DNA from: Nioella nitratireducens
GTDB taxonomy: Bacteria; Pseudomonadota; Alphaproteobacteria; Rhodobacterales; Rhodobacteraceae
Length of the DNA stretch: 64,000 nt
Assembly: GCF_001879715.1 (NCBI RefSeq)
Contig: NZ_MNBW01000009.1
Coordinates: 1-64,000 of the forward strand
Reading direction: 5' to 3'
Below the pieces are notes generated by a model. It did no database searches. It was given only the letters and a program-made list of their open reading frames with translations, and was not told the origin of the DNA. Position 1 is the first letter of the stretch; every line of letters begins with the position of its first letter. Below are positions 25,914 through 34,894 of this stretch, one piece after another. Position numbers and translations under genes: made by a program.

Positions 25914-26411
25914 CTAGAGGTCACCGTCACGAATGCGTAGTTGACGGGCGCGGGTCAGGATCGCGTCTTCAACCGCGCGCGAGGTGTCGCGGCTGACCGG
26001 GCCGCCGCGCGACTGCAACGCCACCCGCAGGCTGCGGGCGTCGAGCGCGGGATCGGTGATATAAACCGTGGCGCGATAGGCGCGCCCGCCGCCGGGCGGG
26101 GTGCCGTAGCCATAGACGATGACACCCGAAAACGGGTCGGCTGCGTCGATCGGCATGAAGTCGAGGATTTCCAGCGTGGCGTTCCACAGGTAGCGGTTGA
26201 CCTCGACCGTCACGTTGGGATCGTCGGCGTTTGTAAACAGGTCAAGCAGCGTGCTGCGGTTGGGATCGGCGATAGCGCCGTTTGCGATCAGTTGGGCGCG
26301 GGTTTCAGGGGACATTTCATTGTCCAGCGCGCCGCCGCCCAACCTGCTGCAACCAGCAAGGGCCGCCAGCGCCAGCACCACTACCGTGACTTTGCCGATA
26401 CGTCCGATCAT
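25914..26411 (-). CDS. DUF3576 lipoprotein
   Basis: A 165-residue lipoprotein with MIGRIGKVTVVVLALAALAGC (lipobox LAGC) and the DUF3576 core VEVNRYLWNATLEILDFMPIDAADPFSGVIVYGYGTP. The family is alphaproteobacterial, always near leuS as far as I recall, and its role is unknown; it may help envelope assembly since lptE lies downstream. The ATG at 26409-26411 has GAGGGGCGAGG upstream; the longer frame to 26492 is Lys/Arg-rich and would hide the signal peptide. Confidence 0.83.
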   Translation of the reverse strand: MIGRIGKVTVVVLALAALAGCSRLGGGALDNEMSPETRAQLIANGAIADPNRSTLLDLFTNADDPNVTVEVNRYLWNATLEILDFMPIDAADPFSGVIVYGYGTPPGGGRAYRATVYITDPALDARSLRVALQSRGGPVSRDTSRAVEDAILTRARQLRIRDGDL

Positions 26412-26628
26412 CTTGCGCCCTCGCCCCTCTTTCGCGGTCTTCGGCCCTGCGGCCGCTCGGCCCTTGGTATCGCAGGCCCAATAGCGCGGCAAGGGTATTG
26501 AGTCGTGCAGCGTTCAGGTGGGGTGTGGCATGTCTGCACCATAGGGCACGCAAGATGCGGATGCCGGTGCCCCGTTTCTTGCAATTGGAGGCCCGAAAGA
26601 AGAGTAGAGGGGCATACCCAACGCGGAT

Positions 26629-26648
26629 TCCCCGGTTGGGGAGCTTTT
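26629..26648 (+). promoter_or_regulatory. Small hairpin in the porin leader
   Basis: TCCCC (26629-26633) and GGGGA (26638-26642) form a short stem with a GGTT loop followed by GCTTTT, just before the GAGG ribosome binding site of the porin gene. It could stabilise the mRNA, act as a weak attenuator or be an sRNA target; this cannot be decided from the sequence. Confidence 0.3.
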
Positions 26649-26667
26649 ATCTAACGAGGGAAAAACC

Positions 26668-27675
26668 ATGAAAAAGGTTCTCTTCGCCACGACCGCGCTG
26701 ATCGCGACCGCAGGCGTTGCCTCCGCACAGGGCGTGACCCTGTCCGGTTCCGCTGAAATGGGCATCTACGGCGGCGACATGATCAACTTCGGTACCGGTG
26801 TTGTCACTGCGCGCAACACCCAGTTCCACACCGACATTGACGTGACCTTCACCATGTCCGGCACCACCGACAACGGCCTGACCTTCGGCGCGTCGGTCGA
26901 CCTCGACGAATCCGACGGTGCTGGCGCTGTTGGCGCATCCGCCGCTTTCGCAGCCAACACCCAGGGCGGTGAAACCATCTTCCTGTCCGGCAACTTCGGC
27001 ACCGTCACCATGGGTGACACCGATGGCGCCTTCGACTGGGCGATGAACGAAGTTCCCGGCGGCCCCGGCTCGCTTCAGGACGACGAAACCTCGCACGCCG
27101 GCTTCAACGGCAACGCTGGTCTCGACGGCACCTATGACGGCCAGATCCTGCGCTACGACAACACCTTCGGTGCTTTCGGCATCGCAGTGTCGGCTGAAAT
27201 CGACGACACCACCGGTGCAGCTCAGGGCGACCCGGTCATCGGCATCGGTCTGCGTTACAACCTGAACCTCGGCGGCTCCGACATGGAAATCGCCATTGGT
27301 CACCAGCAGACCTCGACCGCAGCTAACGTTGACTCCTCCGTCACCGGTATCAGCCTCGACACCACCATCTCCGGTCTGAATGTCGGCCTGAACTACAGCG
27401 TCATGCAGAACGACGCTTGGGTTGACGACCAGTCGCACGTCGCAATCGGTGTTGGTTACTCGATGGACGCCATCTCGTTCGGCCTGAACTACGGTGTCTA
27501 CGACAACCTGGGTGGCGTTGCCGCCAACGACCGTAACGGTATCGGCTTCTCCGCTGGCTACGACCTCGGTGGCGGCGCTTCGCTGCTGCTCGGCTACGGC
27601 TACTCGGAAGTCAACATCGGCGCCGTCTCGACCAACGTGTCGGAATGGTCCTTCGGTGTGTCCATGTCCTTCTAA
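26668..27675 (+). CDS. Porin (Rhodobacter-type outer membrane beta-barrel)
   Basis: A 335-residue outer membrane porin. The signal MKKVLFATTALIATAGVASA ends before QGVTLSGSAEMGIYGG. The rest is made of alternating hydrophobic/polar beta-strands with Gly- and Asp-rich turns and ends in a C-terminal Phe (WSFGVSMSF), as required by the BAM complex. GNFGTVTMGDTDGAFDWA is a porin constriction-loop pattern. It uses GGT, GCT and GTT codons more than its neighbours, consistent with high expression. GAGG lies before the ATG and a strong terminator follows. Confidence 0.93.
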   Translation: MKKVLFATTALIATAGVASAQGVTLSGSAEMGIYGGDMINFGTGVVTARNTQFHTDIDVTFTMSGTTDNGLTFGASVDLDESDGAGAVGASAAFAANTQGGETIFLSGNFGTVTMGDTDGAFDWAMNEVPGGPGSLQDDETSHAGFNGNAGLDGTYDGQILRYDNTFGAFGIAVSAEIDDTTGAAQGDPVIGIGLRYNLNLGGSDMEIAIGHQQTSTAANVDSSVTGISLDTTISGLNVGLNYSVMQNDAWVDDQSHVAIGVGYSMDAISFGLNYGVYDNLGGVAANDRNGIGFSAGYDLGGGASLLLGYGYSEVNIGAVSTNVSEWSFGVSMSF

Positions 27676-27700
27676 TCCTAACGGATTATTTGGTAAGGGA

Positions 27701-27731
27701 AGAGCGGGCATTTGCCCGCTCTTTTCTTTTT
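27701..27731 (+). terminator. Intrinsic terminator after the porin gene
   Basis: AGAGCGGGC (27701-27709) pairs with GCCCGCTCT (27714-27722) across a 4-base loop and is followed by a T-rich tract (TTTCTTTTT). It isolates the highly expressed porin from YggS, whose gene starts at 27751. Confidence 0.9.
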
Positions 27732-27750
27732 GGGCAGAGGGGTTCTTTCC

Positions 27751-28404
27751 ATGGCACTATCCGACATCACCAAGGCCATCGCGAAGGCCGAAACCGCGGC
27801 AGGCCGGGCGCCGGGGTCCGTGCGTTTGATTGCCGTGTCCAAGGTGCAGCCGCTGGACCGGGTGGAAGCGGTGCTGAACGAGGGTCACCGCCTGTTCGGG
27901 GAAAACCGCGTGCAAGAGGCCGCCGGGAAGTGGCCGGATTTTCGCGCGCGATATGACGGCGTTGACCTTCACCTGATTGGCCCGTTGCAGTCCAACAAGG
28001 CGCGACAGGCGATGGAGTTGTTCGATGCGATTCACACGCTCGATCGACCGAAGCTCGCCAAGGCCGTTGCGCGGCTGGCACAAGAGATGGGGCAGTGCCC
28101 CGATTTGATGATCCAGGTGAACACGGGCGAAGAGCCGCAAAAGGCCGGTGTCCTGCCCGCCGAGGCCGACGCCTTCGTCGCTGATGCGCGGGCGATGGAC
28201 CTGCCGGTCACCGGGCTGATGTGCATTCCGCCGGTCGAAGAAGAACCGTCGTTGCATTTCGCGCTGCTCGCCAAGATCGCGGAACGCAATGGGCTGAAAG
28301 AACTGTCGATGGGCATGAGTGCGGATTTCGAGGCCGCCGTGGCGCTCGGGGCGACCTATGTGCGCGTAGGGTCTGCGATTTTTGGCGAGCGGGTCACGCC
28401 GTAG
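27751..28404 (+). CDS. YggS-family pyridoxal phosphate homeostasis protein
   Basis: A 217-residue single-domain PLP-binding protein with a TIM-barrel fold. The PLP Lys lies in IAVSKVQP, followed by FGENRVQEA, DLHLIGPLQSNKA, and LSMGMSADFEAAVALGATYVRVGSAIFG. It buffers PLP and has no known catalysis. The ATG at 27751 is chosen since the upstream in-frame ATG lies inside the porin terminator. It converges on the L,D-transpeptidase gene. Confidence 0.92.
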   Translation: MALSDITKAIAKAETAAGRAPGSVRLIAVSKVQPLDRVEAVLNEGHRLFGENRVQEAAGKWPDFRARYDGVDLHLIGPLQSNKARQAMELFDAIHTLDRPKLAKAVARLAQEMGQCPDLMIQVNTGEEPQKAGVLPAEADAFVADARAMDLPVTGLMCIPPVEEEPSLHFALLAKIAERNGLKELSMGMSADFEAAVALGATYVRVGSAIFGERVTP

Positions 28405-28412
28405 GGCACGCT

Positions 28413-28907
28413 TCAGCGCACGATCAGCCTGGCACCCAGGCGCAGGTGTCGAGCCAGCCAGAGAAGGTGTTCGGGCGCCATGGCGATGCATCCCTCGGTC
28501 GGGTGGCCGGGTTTGCGCCAGCGGTGCAGGAAGATCGCAGACCCATGGCCGGGGTGGGCAATCGGCCAGTTCCAATCGGTGAGCAGCACCAGATCATAGA
28601 GACAGTCGGCGCGGGACAGGCGCTCGTGGGTGCCTGTATAAGGCACGCGCACCATCTTGTTGTAGTCGGGGCAGGACGAATCGTCTGACCAGAGGTCGCC
28701 CGGGCCAATGGGCACGGCCCAGGGAACCGGCCTTGCCATGCGGTCGGGGCGGTAGAGGCACCCCACGATCCCGTGGTTGCCGCGCGGGGTGGCGCCGTCG
28801 CCCTCTCGCTTCGCGGTGCGGATGCCGCCCTTGCCGATGGAACAGGGTATGATCCGGCCCATCACCCGCAGCCCCATCGGTGTCAGGACCATGTCGCGCG
28901 GTGTCAC
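28413..28907 (-). CDS. L,D-transpeptidase (YkuD family)
   Basis: A 164-residue YkuD-domain protein that forms 3-3 crosslinks in peptidoglycan or attaches lipoproteins. The catalytic region reads HPGHGSAIFLHRWRKPGH-PTEGCIAM, with the Cys in the TEGC motif. No signal peptide is visible at this start, which is unusual for a periplasmic enzyme. The start is GTG 28907, overlapping the ribA stop (GTGA). Coupling to ribA seems a matter of packing rather than function. Confidence 0.82.
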   Translation of the reverse strand: MTPRDMVLTPMGLRVMGRIIPCSIGKGGIRTAKREGDGATPRGNHGIVGCLYRPDRMARPVPWAVPIGPGDLWSDDSSCPDYNKMVRVPYTGTHERLSRADCLYDLVLLTDWNWPIAHPGHGSAIFLHRWRKPGHPTEGCIAMAPEHLLWLARHLRLGARLIVR

Positions 28908-29992
28908 AGCAGGTGCCCCGACTTTTCCGCCTTCACGCTCAGGTAATGGGCGTTGTGGCGATTGGTTGGCGTGATCAGCGGCACGCGTTCGGCCACGGTC
29001 ACGCCCTCGGCCTGCATCATCGCCACCTTGCGGGGGTTGTTCGTCATCAAGCGCACGGAGTCAAAGCCCATGCGGCGCAAGATGTCTGCCCCAAGTCGGA
29101 AGTCTCGCTCATCATCCTCGAAGCCAAGTCGATGGTTCGCCTCCACCGTGTCAAACCCCTGATCTTGCAGGGAATAGGCACGCATCTTGTTGGCAAGGCC
29201 GATGCCGCGCCCTTCCTGATTGAGGTAGAGCAGAATGCCCGCCCCGGCGCTGCCCATCTCGGCCAGTGCGGTACGCAGTTGCGGGCCGCAATCGCATTTG
29301 AGCGACCCGAGGACGTCACCGGTAAAACAGGCCGAATGCAACCGCGCCAGCACCGGGGCCGAGCGATCGGGGCGGCCGATCTCGATGGCGTAGTGCTCGG
29401 TCCCGCCATTGTCGGGGCGGAAGATATGCAGTCGCCCGGAATCCGACGCTTCCATCGGCAGGCGGGCAGCCGCCACGGGCAACAGGCTGTGATGCATGAT
29501 CAGGTCGCCATGCGTCGCTTCGGGCGATAGCGCGGTCAGATGATGCTCTGCCGCGAAGGCCCGCGCGTCGGCAAGGTCCACGACCAGTGCGGCAGGCAGC
29601 AATTGCGCCGATTTCACGAGGGCCAGTGCCAAACGGTGCAAGCCGGCTGCGCCCGCGCGGTCCGACAGAAGCGGGCCCTTCATCGGCACGCGCAAGTCGT
29701 CGGCGGGGTCGGCCACGGCGCGAATCCAACCAGCATCGGCATCAGCGGGCAACGAGATTCGGGCAAGGTCGCCGTCATAGGCCCGCGCCTTCAGCGTTTC
29801 GGCCCGACGTCCGGTGATCGCCAGAACCGGCTTGCCCAAAGCGCGGATCGCGGCCAGGCGGTCGGGACGCAGGGTTTCGGCGGCCAGCACCGCCACACCG
29901 GCGCCGCCGTCCCCCAGCACGACTGGCAGGCCCACGCGCAGATCGGCGCGGGCGCGGGCGGCAAATTCGGAGGCGGTTGGCAAAAGCGGCAT
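28904..29992 (-). CDS. ribA: GTP cyclohydrolase II with degenerate N-terminal RibB-like domain
   Basis: Opens GTP to start riboflavin synthesis. The C-terminal half holds the zinc site CFTGDVLGSLKCDCG (Cys222, 233, 235), the NQEGRGIG motif and the SVRLMTNNPRKV end, all typical of RibA. The first 175 residues resemble 3,4-dihydroxy-2-butanone 4-phosphate synthase, but the acidic catalytic cluster of RibB is not recognisable, so this half is likely inactive. The L,D-transpeptidase overlaps its stop. The start is the ATG at 29990-29992. Confidence 0.88.
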   Translation of the reverse strand: MPLLPTASEFAARARADLRVGLPVVLGDGGAGVAVLAAETLRPDRLAAIRALGKPVLAITGRRAETLKARAYDGDLARISLPADADAGWIRAVADPADDLRVPMKGPLLSDRAGAAGLHRLALALVKSAQLLPAALVVDLADARAFAAEHHLTALSPEATHGDLIMHHSLLPVAAARLPMEASDSGRLHIFRPDNGGTEHYAIEIGRPDRSAPVLARLHSACFTGDVLGSLKCDCGPQLRTALAEMGSAGAGILLYLNQEGRGIGLANKMRAYSLQDQGFDTVEANHRLGFEDDERDFRLGADILRRMGFDSVRLMTNNPRKVAMMQAEGVTVAERVPLITPTNRHNAHYLSVKAEKSGHLL

Positions 29993-30156
29993 GGCTGGGT
30001 CCAGACGGGCAGGGTTCCCTCCATTTAGTCCGACCTGTCGCGATTTGAAACATTTGCGCGCTCAGCGACACCAATGCGTGAGGTATTTGTCGCCTACCTT
30101 GTCAGACCATCCCCGGCGCGACATCTGCTAAGGGCAACAAGAAAGGAGATCCCGTC

Positions 30157-30843
30157 ATGGCCAATCTCAAGAAAATCCTTCTGGTGGACGATGATGACGA
30201 CCTGCGCGAGGCGCTGGCCGAACAATTGGTCATGACCGAGGAGTTCGACGTCTTCGAAGCCGCCAATGGCGCCGATGGTCTGGCAAAGGCCAAGGAGTCG
30301 ATCCACGACCTCGTGATTCTGGATGTCGGCCTGCCCGATACCGATGGCCGAGAGCTGTGTCGCCTGATGCGCAAGCAGGGGGTGAAATGCCCGGTGCTGA
30401 TGCTGACCGGCCATGACAGCGACGCTGATACGATTCTGGGCCTGGACGCGGGCGCGAATGACTACGTGACCAAGCCGTTCAAGTTCCCGGTCTTCCTGGC
30501 CCGGATTCGCGCGCAGTTGCGCCAGCACGAGCAGTCGGAAGACGCAGTGTTCCAGCTTGGGCCCTATACGTTCAAGCCAGCGATGAAGATGTTGGAAACC
30601 GAGGATATGAAAAAGATCCGGCTGACCGAAAAGGAAACCAATATCCTCAAGTTCCTTTACCGGGCGCAAGATGGCGTGGTGGCTCGCGATGTGCTGTTGC
30701 ACGAGGTCTGGGGATATAACGCCGGGGTCACGACCCACACGCTGGAAACCCATATCTACCGCTTGCGGCAGAAAATCGAGCCCGATCCGTCAAATGCGCG
30801 TATTTTGGTCACAGAAAGCGGTGGATATCGTCTGTTGGCGTGA
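30157..30843 (+). CDS. cenR: OmpR/PhoB-family response regulator, CenR-like
   Basis: A 228-residue response regulator. The receiver domain has the acidic pocket DDDDD (11-15), the phospho-Asp56 (VILDVGLPD), a Thr and DYVTKPFK; the C-terminal winged helix has LTEKETNILKFLYR and HIYRLRQKIE with SGGYRLL at the end. The N-terminus ILLVDDDDDLREALAEQL closely resembles CenR, the essential envelope regulator of Caulobacter and Rhodobacter. No histidine kinase is adjacent, which also fits CenR. AGGAGA precedes the ATG. A terminator follows. Confidence 0.85.
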   Translation: MANLKKILLVDDDDDLREALAEQLVMTEEFDVFEAANGADGLAKAKESIHDLVILDVGLPDTDGRELCRLMRKQGVKCPVLMLTGHDSDADTILGLDAGANDYVTKPFKFPVFLARIRAQLRQHEQSEDAVFQLGPYTFKPAMKMLETEDMKKIRLTEKETNILKFLYRAQDGVVARDVLLHEVWGYNAGVTTHTLETHIYRLRQKIEPDPSNARILVTESGGYRLLA

Positions 30844-30931
30844 CTCAACCGCTAAATCTTGACGAATTGGAAAAAGCAACCGATAGTTGTGACACGGGGG
30901 TAACTCCCCTTCCTCCCTGTTGAACTGGCCC

Positions 30932-30958
30932 GGCCCGCCTTGGATCGGGCCTCTTTTT
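30932..30958 (+). terminator. Intrinsic terminator after the CenR-like gene
   Basis: GGCCCG (30932-30937) pairs with CGGGCC (30946-30951) across an 8-base loop and is followed by TCTTTTT on the plus strand, 88 bases past the stop. Confidence 0.8.
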
Positions 30959-31037
30959 GCTCTGCCCCGATATCGGATTGCGTGGCGACGTCTGGCCCCG
31001 TAGGTCTTGGGCAAGAGATAACAGGAGAGACCCGCAA

Positions 31038-31826
31038 ATGCCCTTCACGCTCGCCACCTGGAACATCAACTCTGTCCGGCTGCGGGCCGAACTGGTGGCG
31101 CGGCTGATGCGCGACGAGGCGCCGGATGTGCTGTGCTTGCAGGAATGCAAAAGCCCGGTCGACAAGATACCGGTCGAGATATTCCAGGCCATTGGCTACG
31201 GCCACATGGTGGCGCGGGGGCAGAAGGGCTATAACGGCGTCGCGATCTTCTCGAAACTGCCGATGGAAGAGGCGGGAAGCCACGATTTTGCGGGGTTGGG
31301 CCATGCCCGCCACATTGCCGGGCGGCTGGAAAACGGGGTGACCATCCACAATTTCTACGTTCCGGCAGGCGGCGATGTGCCGGACCGCGAGAAGAACGAG
31401 AAATTCGGGCAGAAGCTGGATTACCTTGCCGACATGCGGGACTGGGGCAGGTTCGACGCGCCCGAGAAGGCGATTCTGGTCGGCGACCTCAATATCGCCC
31501 CGCGTGAGGATGATGTCTGGAGCCACAAGCAATTGCTGAAAGTGGTCAGCCACACGCCGGTCGAGATCGAGACCCTCGATACGGTGATGGAGGCGGGAAA
31601 ATGGGTGGACATCACCCGCAAGGACATCCCCGACGGGCAGCTTTACAGCTGGTGGTCCTACCGCGCACGGGACTGGGACGCAGCCGACAAGGGGCGGCGG
31701 CTGGATCATATCTGGGCGACGCCGGATATTTCCAACGCGGGGCACAACAGCCGCATCCTGCGTGCAGCGCGCGGGTGGGAGAAACCGTCAGACCACGCGC
31801 CGGTGTTTGCAACGTTCGATCTTTAG
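31038..31826 (+). CDS. xthA: Exodeoxyribonuclease III (AP endonuclease)
   Basis: Cuts DNA at abasic sites and degrades 3' ends. The 262-residue protein has TWNINSVR, LQECK (catalytic Glu36), the GDLNIAP motif and SDHAPV with the catalytic His near the C-terminus, as in the ExoIII/APE1 family. CAGGAGAG precedes the ATG; the longer open frame upstream has no such site. It converges on the SGNH hydrolase gene. Confidence 0.95.
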   Translation: MPFTLATWNINSVRLRAELVARLMRDEAPDVLCLQECKSPVDKIPVEIFQAIGYGHMVARGQKGYNGVAIFSKLPMEEAGSHDFAGLGHARHIAGRLENGVTIHNFYVPAGGDVPDREKNEKFGQKLDYLADMRDWGRFDAPEKAILVGDLNIAPREDDVWSHKQLLKVVSHTPVEIETLDTVMEAGKWVDITRKDIPDGQLYSWWSYRARDWDAADKGRRLDHIWATPDISNAGHNSRILRAARGWEKPSDHAPVFATFDL

Positions 31827-31839
31827 ATCCGGCCCGACG

Positions 31840-32478
31840 CTACAGCCCCCGGATCGCCACTGCCAGTGCCGTGCCAAGGGCGCGGTGTGCGACCGGGTCG
31901 AAATGAATGCCGTCCTGACCGCTGACCTTGATGACCTGCCCGGCGTCCAGAAACCCGACCCCGCGCGATTTGGCCAAGGCGCGGTAGGCGTCGGCGAGGT
32001 GCGGACCCACGGCCTCGGCCCCCCAGAACTGATCGCGGATCGGGCCGGTTTCCACCACCGGCGGCGGGCAGATGAGCAAGACCTTGAAGCCCTCGTGACG
32101 GGTCTGCATCGGCTCGGACAAGGCGATATCCAGCAGCCCTGCGACGCCGCCCGTGATCTTGGCGACCGAGGGCGAGAACCGCGTTTTCAGGTCGTTGGTG
32201 CCCAGCATGATTGTCAGCACGTCGATGCGCCCGTGGCTTTCCAACGCGATGCGCAGGCCGGTCTGCCCATTCATATGCGCGCCCATCACCGGGTCATCCA
32301 GCCCGGTCGTGCGCCCCGGCAGCCCCTCTTCGGCCAAGTGCCAGCCATCGCCCAGATGGGACAAGGCCACCTGCGGCCAGCGGATATCCGGCCCGAAGCG
32401 ACCGTAAAGGCCCGGAGTCTCGATCGGGGGGGTGCCGTGGGTGTTGCTGTCACCGAAGGTCAGAAGCATCTGGGGCAT
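31840..32478 (-). CDS. SGNH/GDSL hydrolase (arylesterase-like)
   Basis: A 212-residue serine esterase or lipase. Block I is FGDSNTHG with the nucleophile Ser (residue 11), block III is LGTNDLK, and block V is DGIHFD with the catalytic Asp and His. It lacks a signal peptide, so it is probably cytoplasmic. The substrate is not known. It ends 14 bases from the xthA stop. Confidence 0.85.
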   Translation of the reverse strand: MPQMLLTFGDSNTHGTPPIETPGLYGRFGPDIRWPQVALSHLGDGWHLAEEGLPGRTTGLDDPVMGAHMNGQTGLRIALESHGRIDVLTIMLGTNDLKTRFSPSVAKITGGVAGLLDIALSEPMQTRHEGFKVLLICPPPVVETGPIRDQFWGAEAVGPHLADAYRALAKSRGVGFLDAGQVIKVSGQDGIHFDPVAHRALGTALAVAIRGL

Positions 32479-32613
32479 GGGCGTCGCTCGTGAAAATCCA
32501 TCTCCTGCAACGCTATGTCCCGGCTTGGGGAAAGGTCAAAGCCTGATTGGCCCCTTCCCCTTTTGACACATGCGGCCCATATAGGGCGGGACTAGAAAAC
32601 ATTGGGGGCAACC

Positions 32614-33540
32614 ATGCTCGAACTCGGTGGAAACCAGACCGGCGCCGCACCCGCAGGGGACCTGATCAAGGACGGCACCGAAGAAAACTTCATGGCAGAG
32701 GTGGTCGAGGCCAGCCAGGAGGTTCCGATCATCGTGGACTTCTGGGCCACGTGGTGCGGCCCGTGCAAGACGCTCGGCCCGATGCTGGAAGCGGCGGTGA
32801 CCGCGGCCAAGGGCAAGGTCCGCATGGTCAAGGTCGACGTCGACGCGAACCAGCGACTGGCGCAGGCCTTGTCGCAGCAGGGCCTGCCGTTGCAGTCCAT
32901 TCCCACGGTCGTCGCCTTTTGGCAGGGCCGCCCGGTGGACATGTTCCAGGGCGCCGTGCCGCAATCCGAGATCAAGACCTTCGTCGACAAGCTGATCGGC
33001 CTGGCCGGGGATGGTGGCCTTGGCGAAGCGGTGGAGGCCGCGGAGCAGATGCTGGCCGAGGGGGCCGCGGCCGACGCCGCCCAGACCTTCGCCGCGATCC
33101 TTGGCGAAGAGCCCGCCCATGCCGGAGCCTATGGGGGCCTTATTCGCGCCCATCTGGCGACCGGTGCCGTCGATCAGGCCGAGGCGATGCTGGCCAATGT
33201 GCCGGACGAAATCGCCACCGCACCCGAGATCGACGCCGCGCGTGCGCAATTGGAATTGACCCGTCAGGCCGAAAGCGCCGGGCCTCTGACCGACCTCGCC
33301 GCTGCAGTCGAGGCGGACCCGAGCAACCTTCAGGCCCGGTTCGACTATGCGCAGGCCCTTCATGCCGCGGGCAATGTCGAAGAGGCGGTCGAGGAGTTGA
33401 TAGATATCGTGCGCCGGGATCGGGAGTGGAACGAGGCCGCGGCCAAGACCCAGCTCTTCACGATTTTCGAGGCGTTGAAGCCGAATGACCCCGTTGCCCT
33501 CAAGGGGCGGCGTAAACTTTCGTCGTTGCTGTTTGCCTAA
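32614..33540 (+). CDS. Thioredoxin-TPR protein (CnoX/YbbN-like chaperedoxin)
   Basis: A 308-residue protein with an N-terminal thioredoxin fold carrying the active WCGPC site (47-51) and a C-terminal helical region with TPR-like repeats (AEQMLAEGAAADAAQTFAAIL...ARFDYAQALHAAGNVEEAVEELIDI). This is the CnoX/YbbN plan, which protects and holds unfolded proteins. E. coli CnoX has SxxC, but alphaproteobacterial forms often keep CGPC. GGGGG precedes the ATG. It heads an operon with the Lon-N and Trm112 genes. Confidence 0.88.
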   Translation: MLELGGNQTGAAPAGDLIKDGTEENFMAEVVEASQEVPIIVDFWATWCGPCKTLGPMLEAAVTAAKGKVRMVKVDVDANQRLAQALSQQGLPLQSIPTVVAFWQGRPVDMFQGAVPQSEIKTFVDKLIGLAGDGGLGEAVEAAEQMLAEGAAADAAQTFAAILGEEPAHAGAYGGLIRAHLATGAVDQAEAMLANVPDEIATAPEIDAARAQLELTRQAESAGPLTDLAAAVEADPSNLQARFDYAQALHAAGNVEEAVEELIDIVRRDREWNEAAAKTQLFTIFEALKPNDPVALKGRRKLSSLLFA

Positions 33541-33567
33541 ACGGTCAAAATGCCTAGATAACGAGGC

Positions 33568-34212
33568 ATGATGTCCTTGGCTGACCTGCCCGAAACGATC
33601 CCGCTCTTTCCGCTGCCCGGTGCGCTGCTCTTGCCCCGGGCGCGGTTGCCGTTGCATATCTTCGAGCCGCGCTACCTTGCCATGCTTGACGATTGCCTGA
33701 AAACGCCGCACCGGCTGATCGGTATGGTGCAGCCGCTGGAATCCGGCACGCCGGGCCAGTCGCGTCTGCATGAAATCGGGTGTGCGGGCCGGTTGACCCA
33801 GTTTTCGGAAACCGAGGACGGGCGTTACATGGTCACCCTGTCCGGGGTATCCCGCTTTCGCATCCGGCAGGAAACGACGGGGTTTTCCCCCTATCGCCGC
33901 GCCGATGTGCGGTGGTCCGATTTCGGGCGCGACCTTGGCCCGGAAGAGGAAGACGTGAATTTTGACCGGGATGCTTTCCTAAGGCTGTTGTCGCGCTATT
34001 TCGTGGCGGCCGACCTGCAAACCGATTGGGAAAGCCTTGAAGAGGCCGATGACGAATTGCTGATCAATTCGCTGTCCATGCTCTGCCCGTTCAGCCTTGA
34101 GGAAAAACAGGCGCTTCTGGAAGCGCCGGAATTGCCCGACCGCCGCGAAACGCTGGCGGCCCTGATGGAATTCGCGTGCCGCAGCGGCTCGTCCGATGAG
34201 GTGATCCAATGA
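33568..34212 (+). CDS. Lon substrate-binding (LON-N) domain protein
   Basis: A 214-residue protein consisting of the N-terminal domain of Lon protease alone ([38 protein letters not shown], then [12 protein letters not shown]). It lacks ATPase and protease domains. Such solo LON-N proteins are common next to thioredoxin and Trm112 genes in alphaproteobacteria and may recognise damaged proteins. Two adjacent ATGs exist (33568 and 33571). Its stop overlaps the Trm112 start (ATGA). Confidence 0.86.
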   Translation: MMSLADLPETIPLFPLPGALLLPRARLPLHIFEPRYLAMLDDCLKTPHRLIGMVQPLESGTPGQSRLHEIGCAGRLTQFSETEDGRYMVTLSGVSRFRIRQETTGFSPYRRADVRWSDFGRDLGPEEEDVNFDRDAFLRLLSRYFVAADLQTDWESLEEADDELLINSLSMLCPFSLEEKQALLEAPELPDRRETLAALMEFACRSGSSDEVIQ

Positions 34213-34391
34213 GCCAGCCCTCTGTGGTCGACCGCAAGATGCTGGAGGCGCTCGTTTGTCCGGTGACACAAGCCCCGCTGAGCTATGACGCCGAGGCGGG
34301 TGAATTGATCTCGCGGGCGGCGCATCTTGCCTTTCCGATCCGCAACGGCATTCCGATCATGCTGGAAGACGAGGCGCGCAAGCTGGACTGA
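34209..34391 (+). CDS. Trm112 family protein
   Basis: A 60-residue zinc-ribbon-like protein ([44 protein letters not shown]). In eukaryotes Trm112 activates methyltransferases; in bacteria the role is open. Only one Cys of the canonical Cx2C remains (CPVTQAP), so zinc binding is doubtful. The start overlaps the preceding stop, which shows coupled translation. Confidence 0.85.
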   Translation: MSQPSVVDRKMLEALVCPVTQAPLSYDAEAGELISRAAHLAFPIRNGIPIMLEDEARKLD

Positions 34392-34458
34392 GGCTTGACG
34401 CAAGCGGGGTGGGGCGGTCTAGATCGCGGGGTGTTTTCCCATCGAAGGATAATTTCCC

Positions 34459-34854
34459 GTGATTGCCCGCATTCCGCTTCTGGTTATTCCCCTGATCCTC
34501 TTCAACCTTGGTGTTTTCGGCCTGCTCGGGGATACCGGTTTTGGCCGCTCGCTGTTCACGCTCGACATGATGTCGGGCGGGATCTGGACAATGACGGTGG
34601 GCGATCTGATCGTGCTGGTGGCCCTGCTCATCCTGTTCGTTGAAATCATGAAATCCACCGTAACCGGCACCGCGTCGATCGTGGATCACCTGCTTTCGAC
34701 TGTTGTCTTTGTCGCCTACCTCGTCGAGTTCCTGCTGGTCGCGGGGGCCGCGACCTCGCTGTTCTTTACGTTGATGGTGATCGCACTGATCGACGTACTG
34801 GCCGGGTTCTCGGTCTCGATCCGTGCTGCGGGGCGGGATATCACGATGCACTGA
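34459..34854 (+). CDS. Hypothetical four-helix membrane protein
   Basis: A 131-residue protein that is hydrophobic almost throughout, with transmembrane stretches at about 4-22, 46-62, 79-98 and 100-118. Charged residues are few and at the ends. I know no function for it. The start is GTG 34459; AAGGA lies 10 bases upstream. It follows Trm112 by 67 bases and may be the last gene of that operon. The family resembles small conserved membrane proteins of Rhodobacteraceae. Confidence 0.75.
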   Translation: MIARIPLLVIPLILFNLGVFGLLGDTGFGRSLFTLDMMSGGIWTMTVGDLIVLVALLILFVEIMKSTVTGTASIVDHLLSTVVFVAYLVEFLLVAGAATSLFFTLMVIALIDVLAGFSVSIRAAGRDITMH

Positions 34855-34894
34855 CCAGACCGGTTTCGCCGCGCTGGCGCGCGTCGACCAAGGC

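Noticed and set aside
23739-25940. 733-codon plus-strand open frame across leuS
   Set aside because: Shadow of leuS with no recognisable motif and no ribosome binding site; leuS has complete synthetase motifs.
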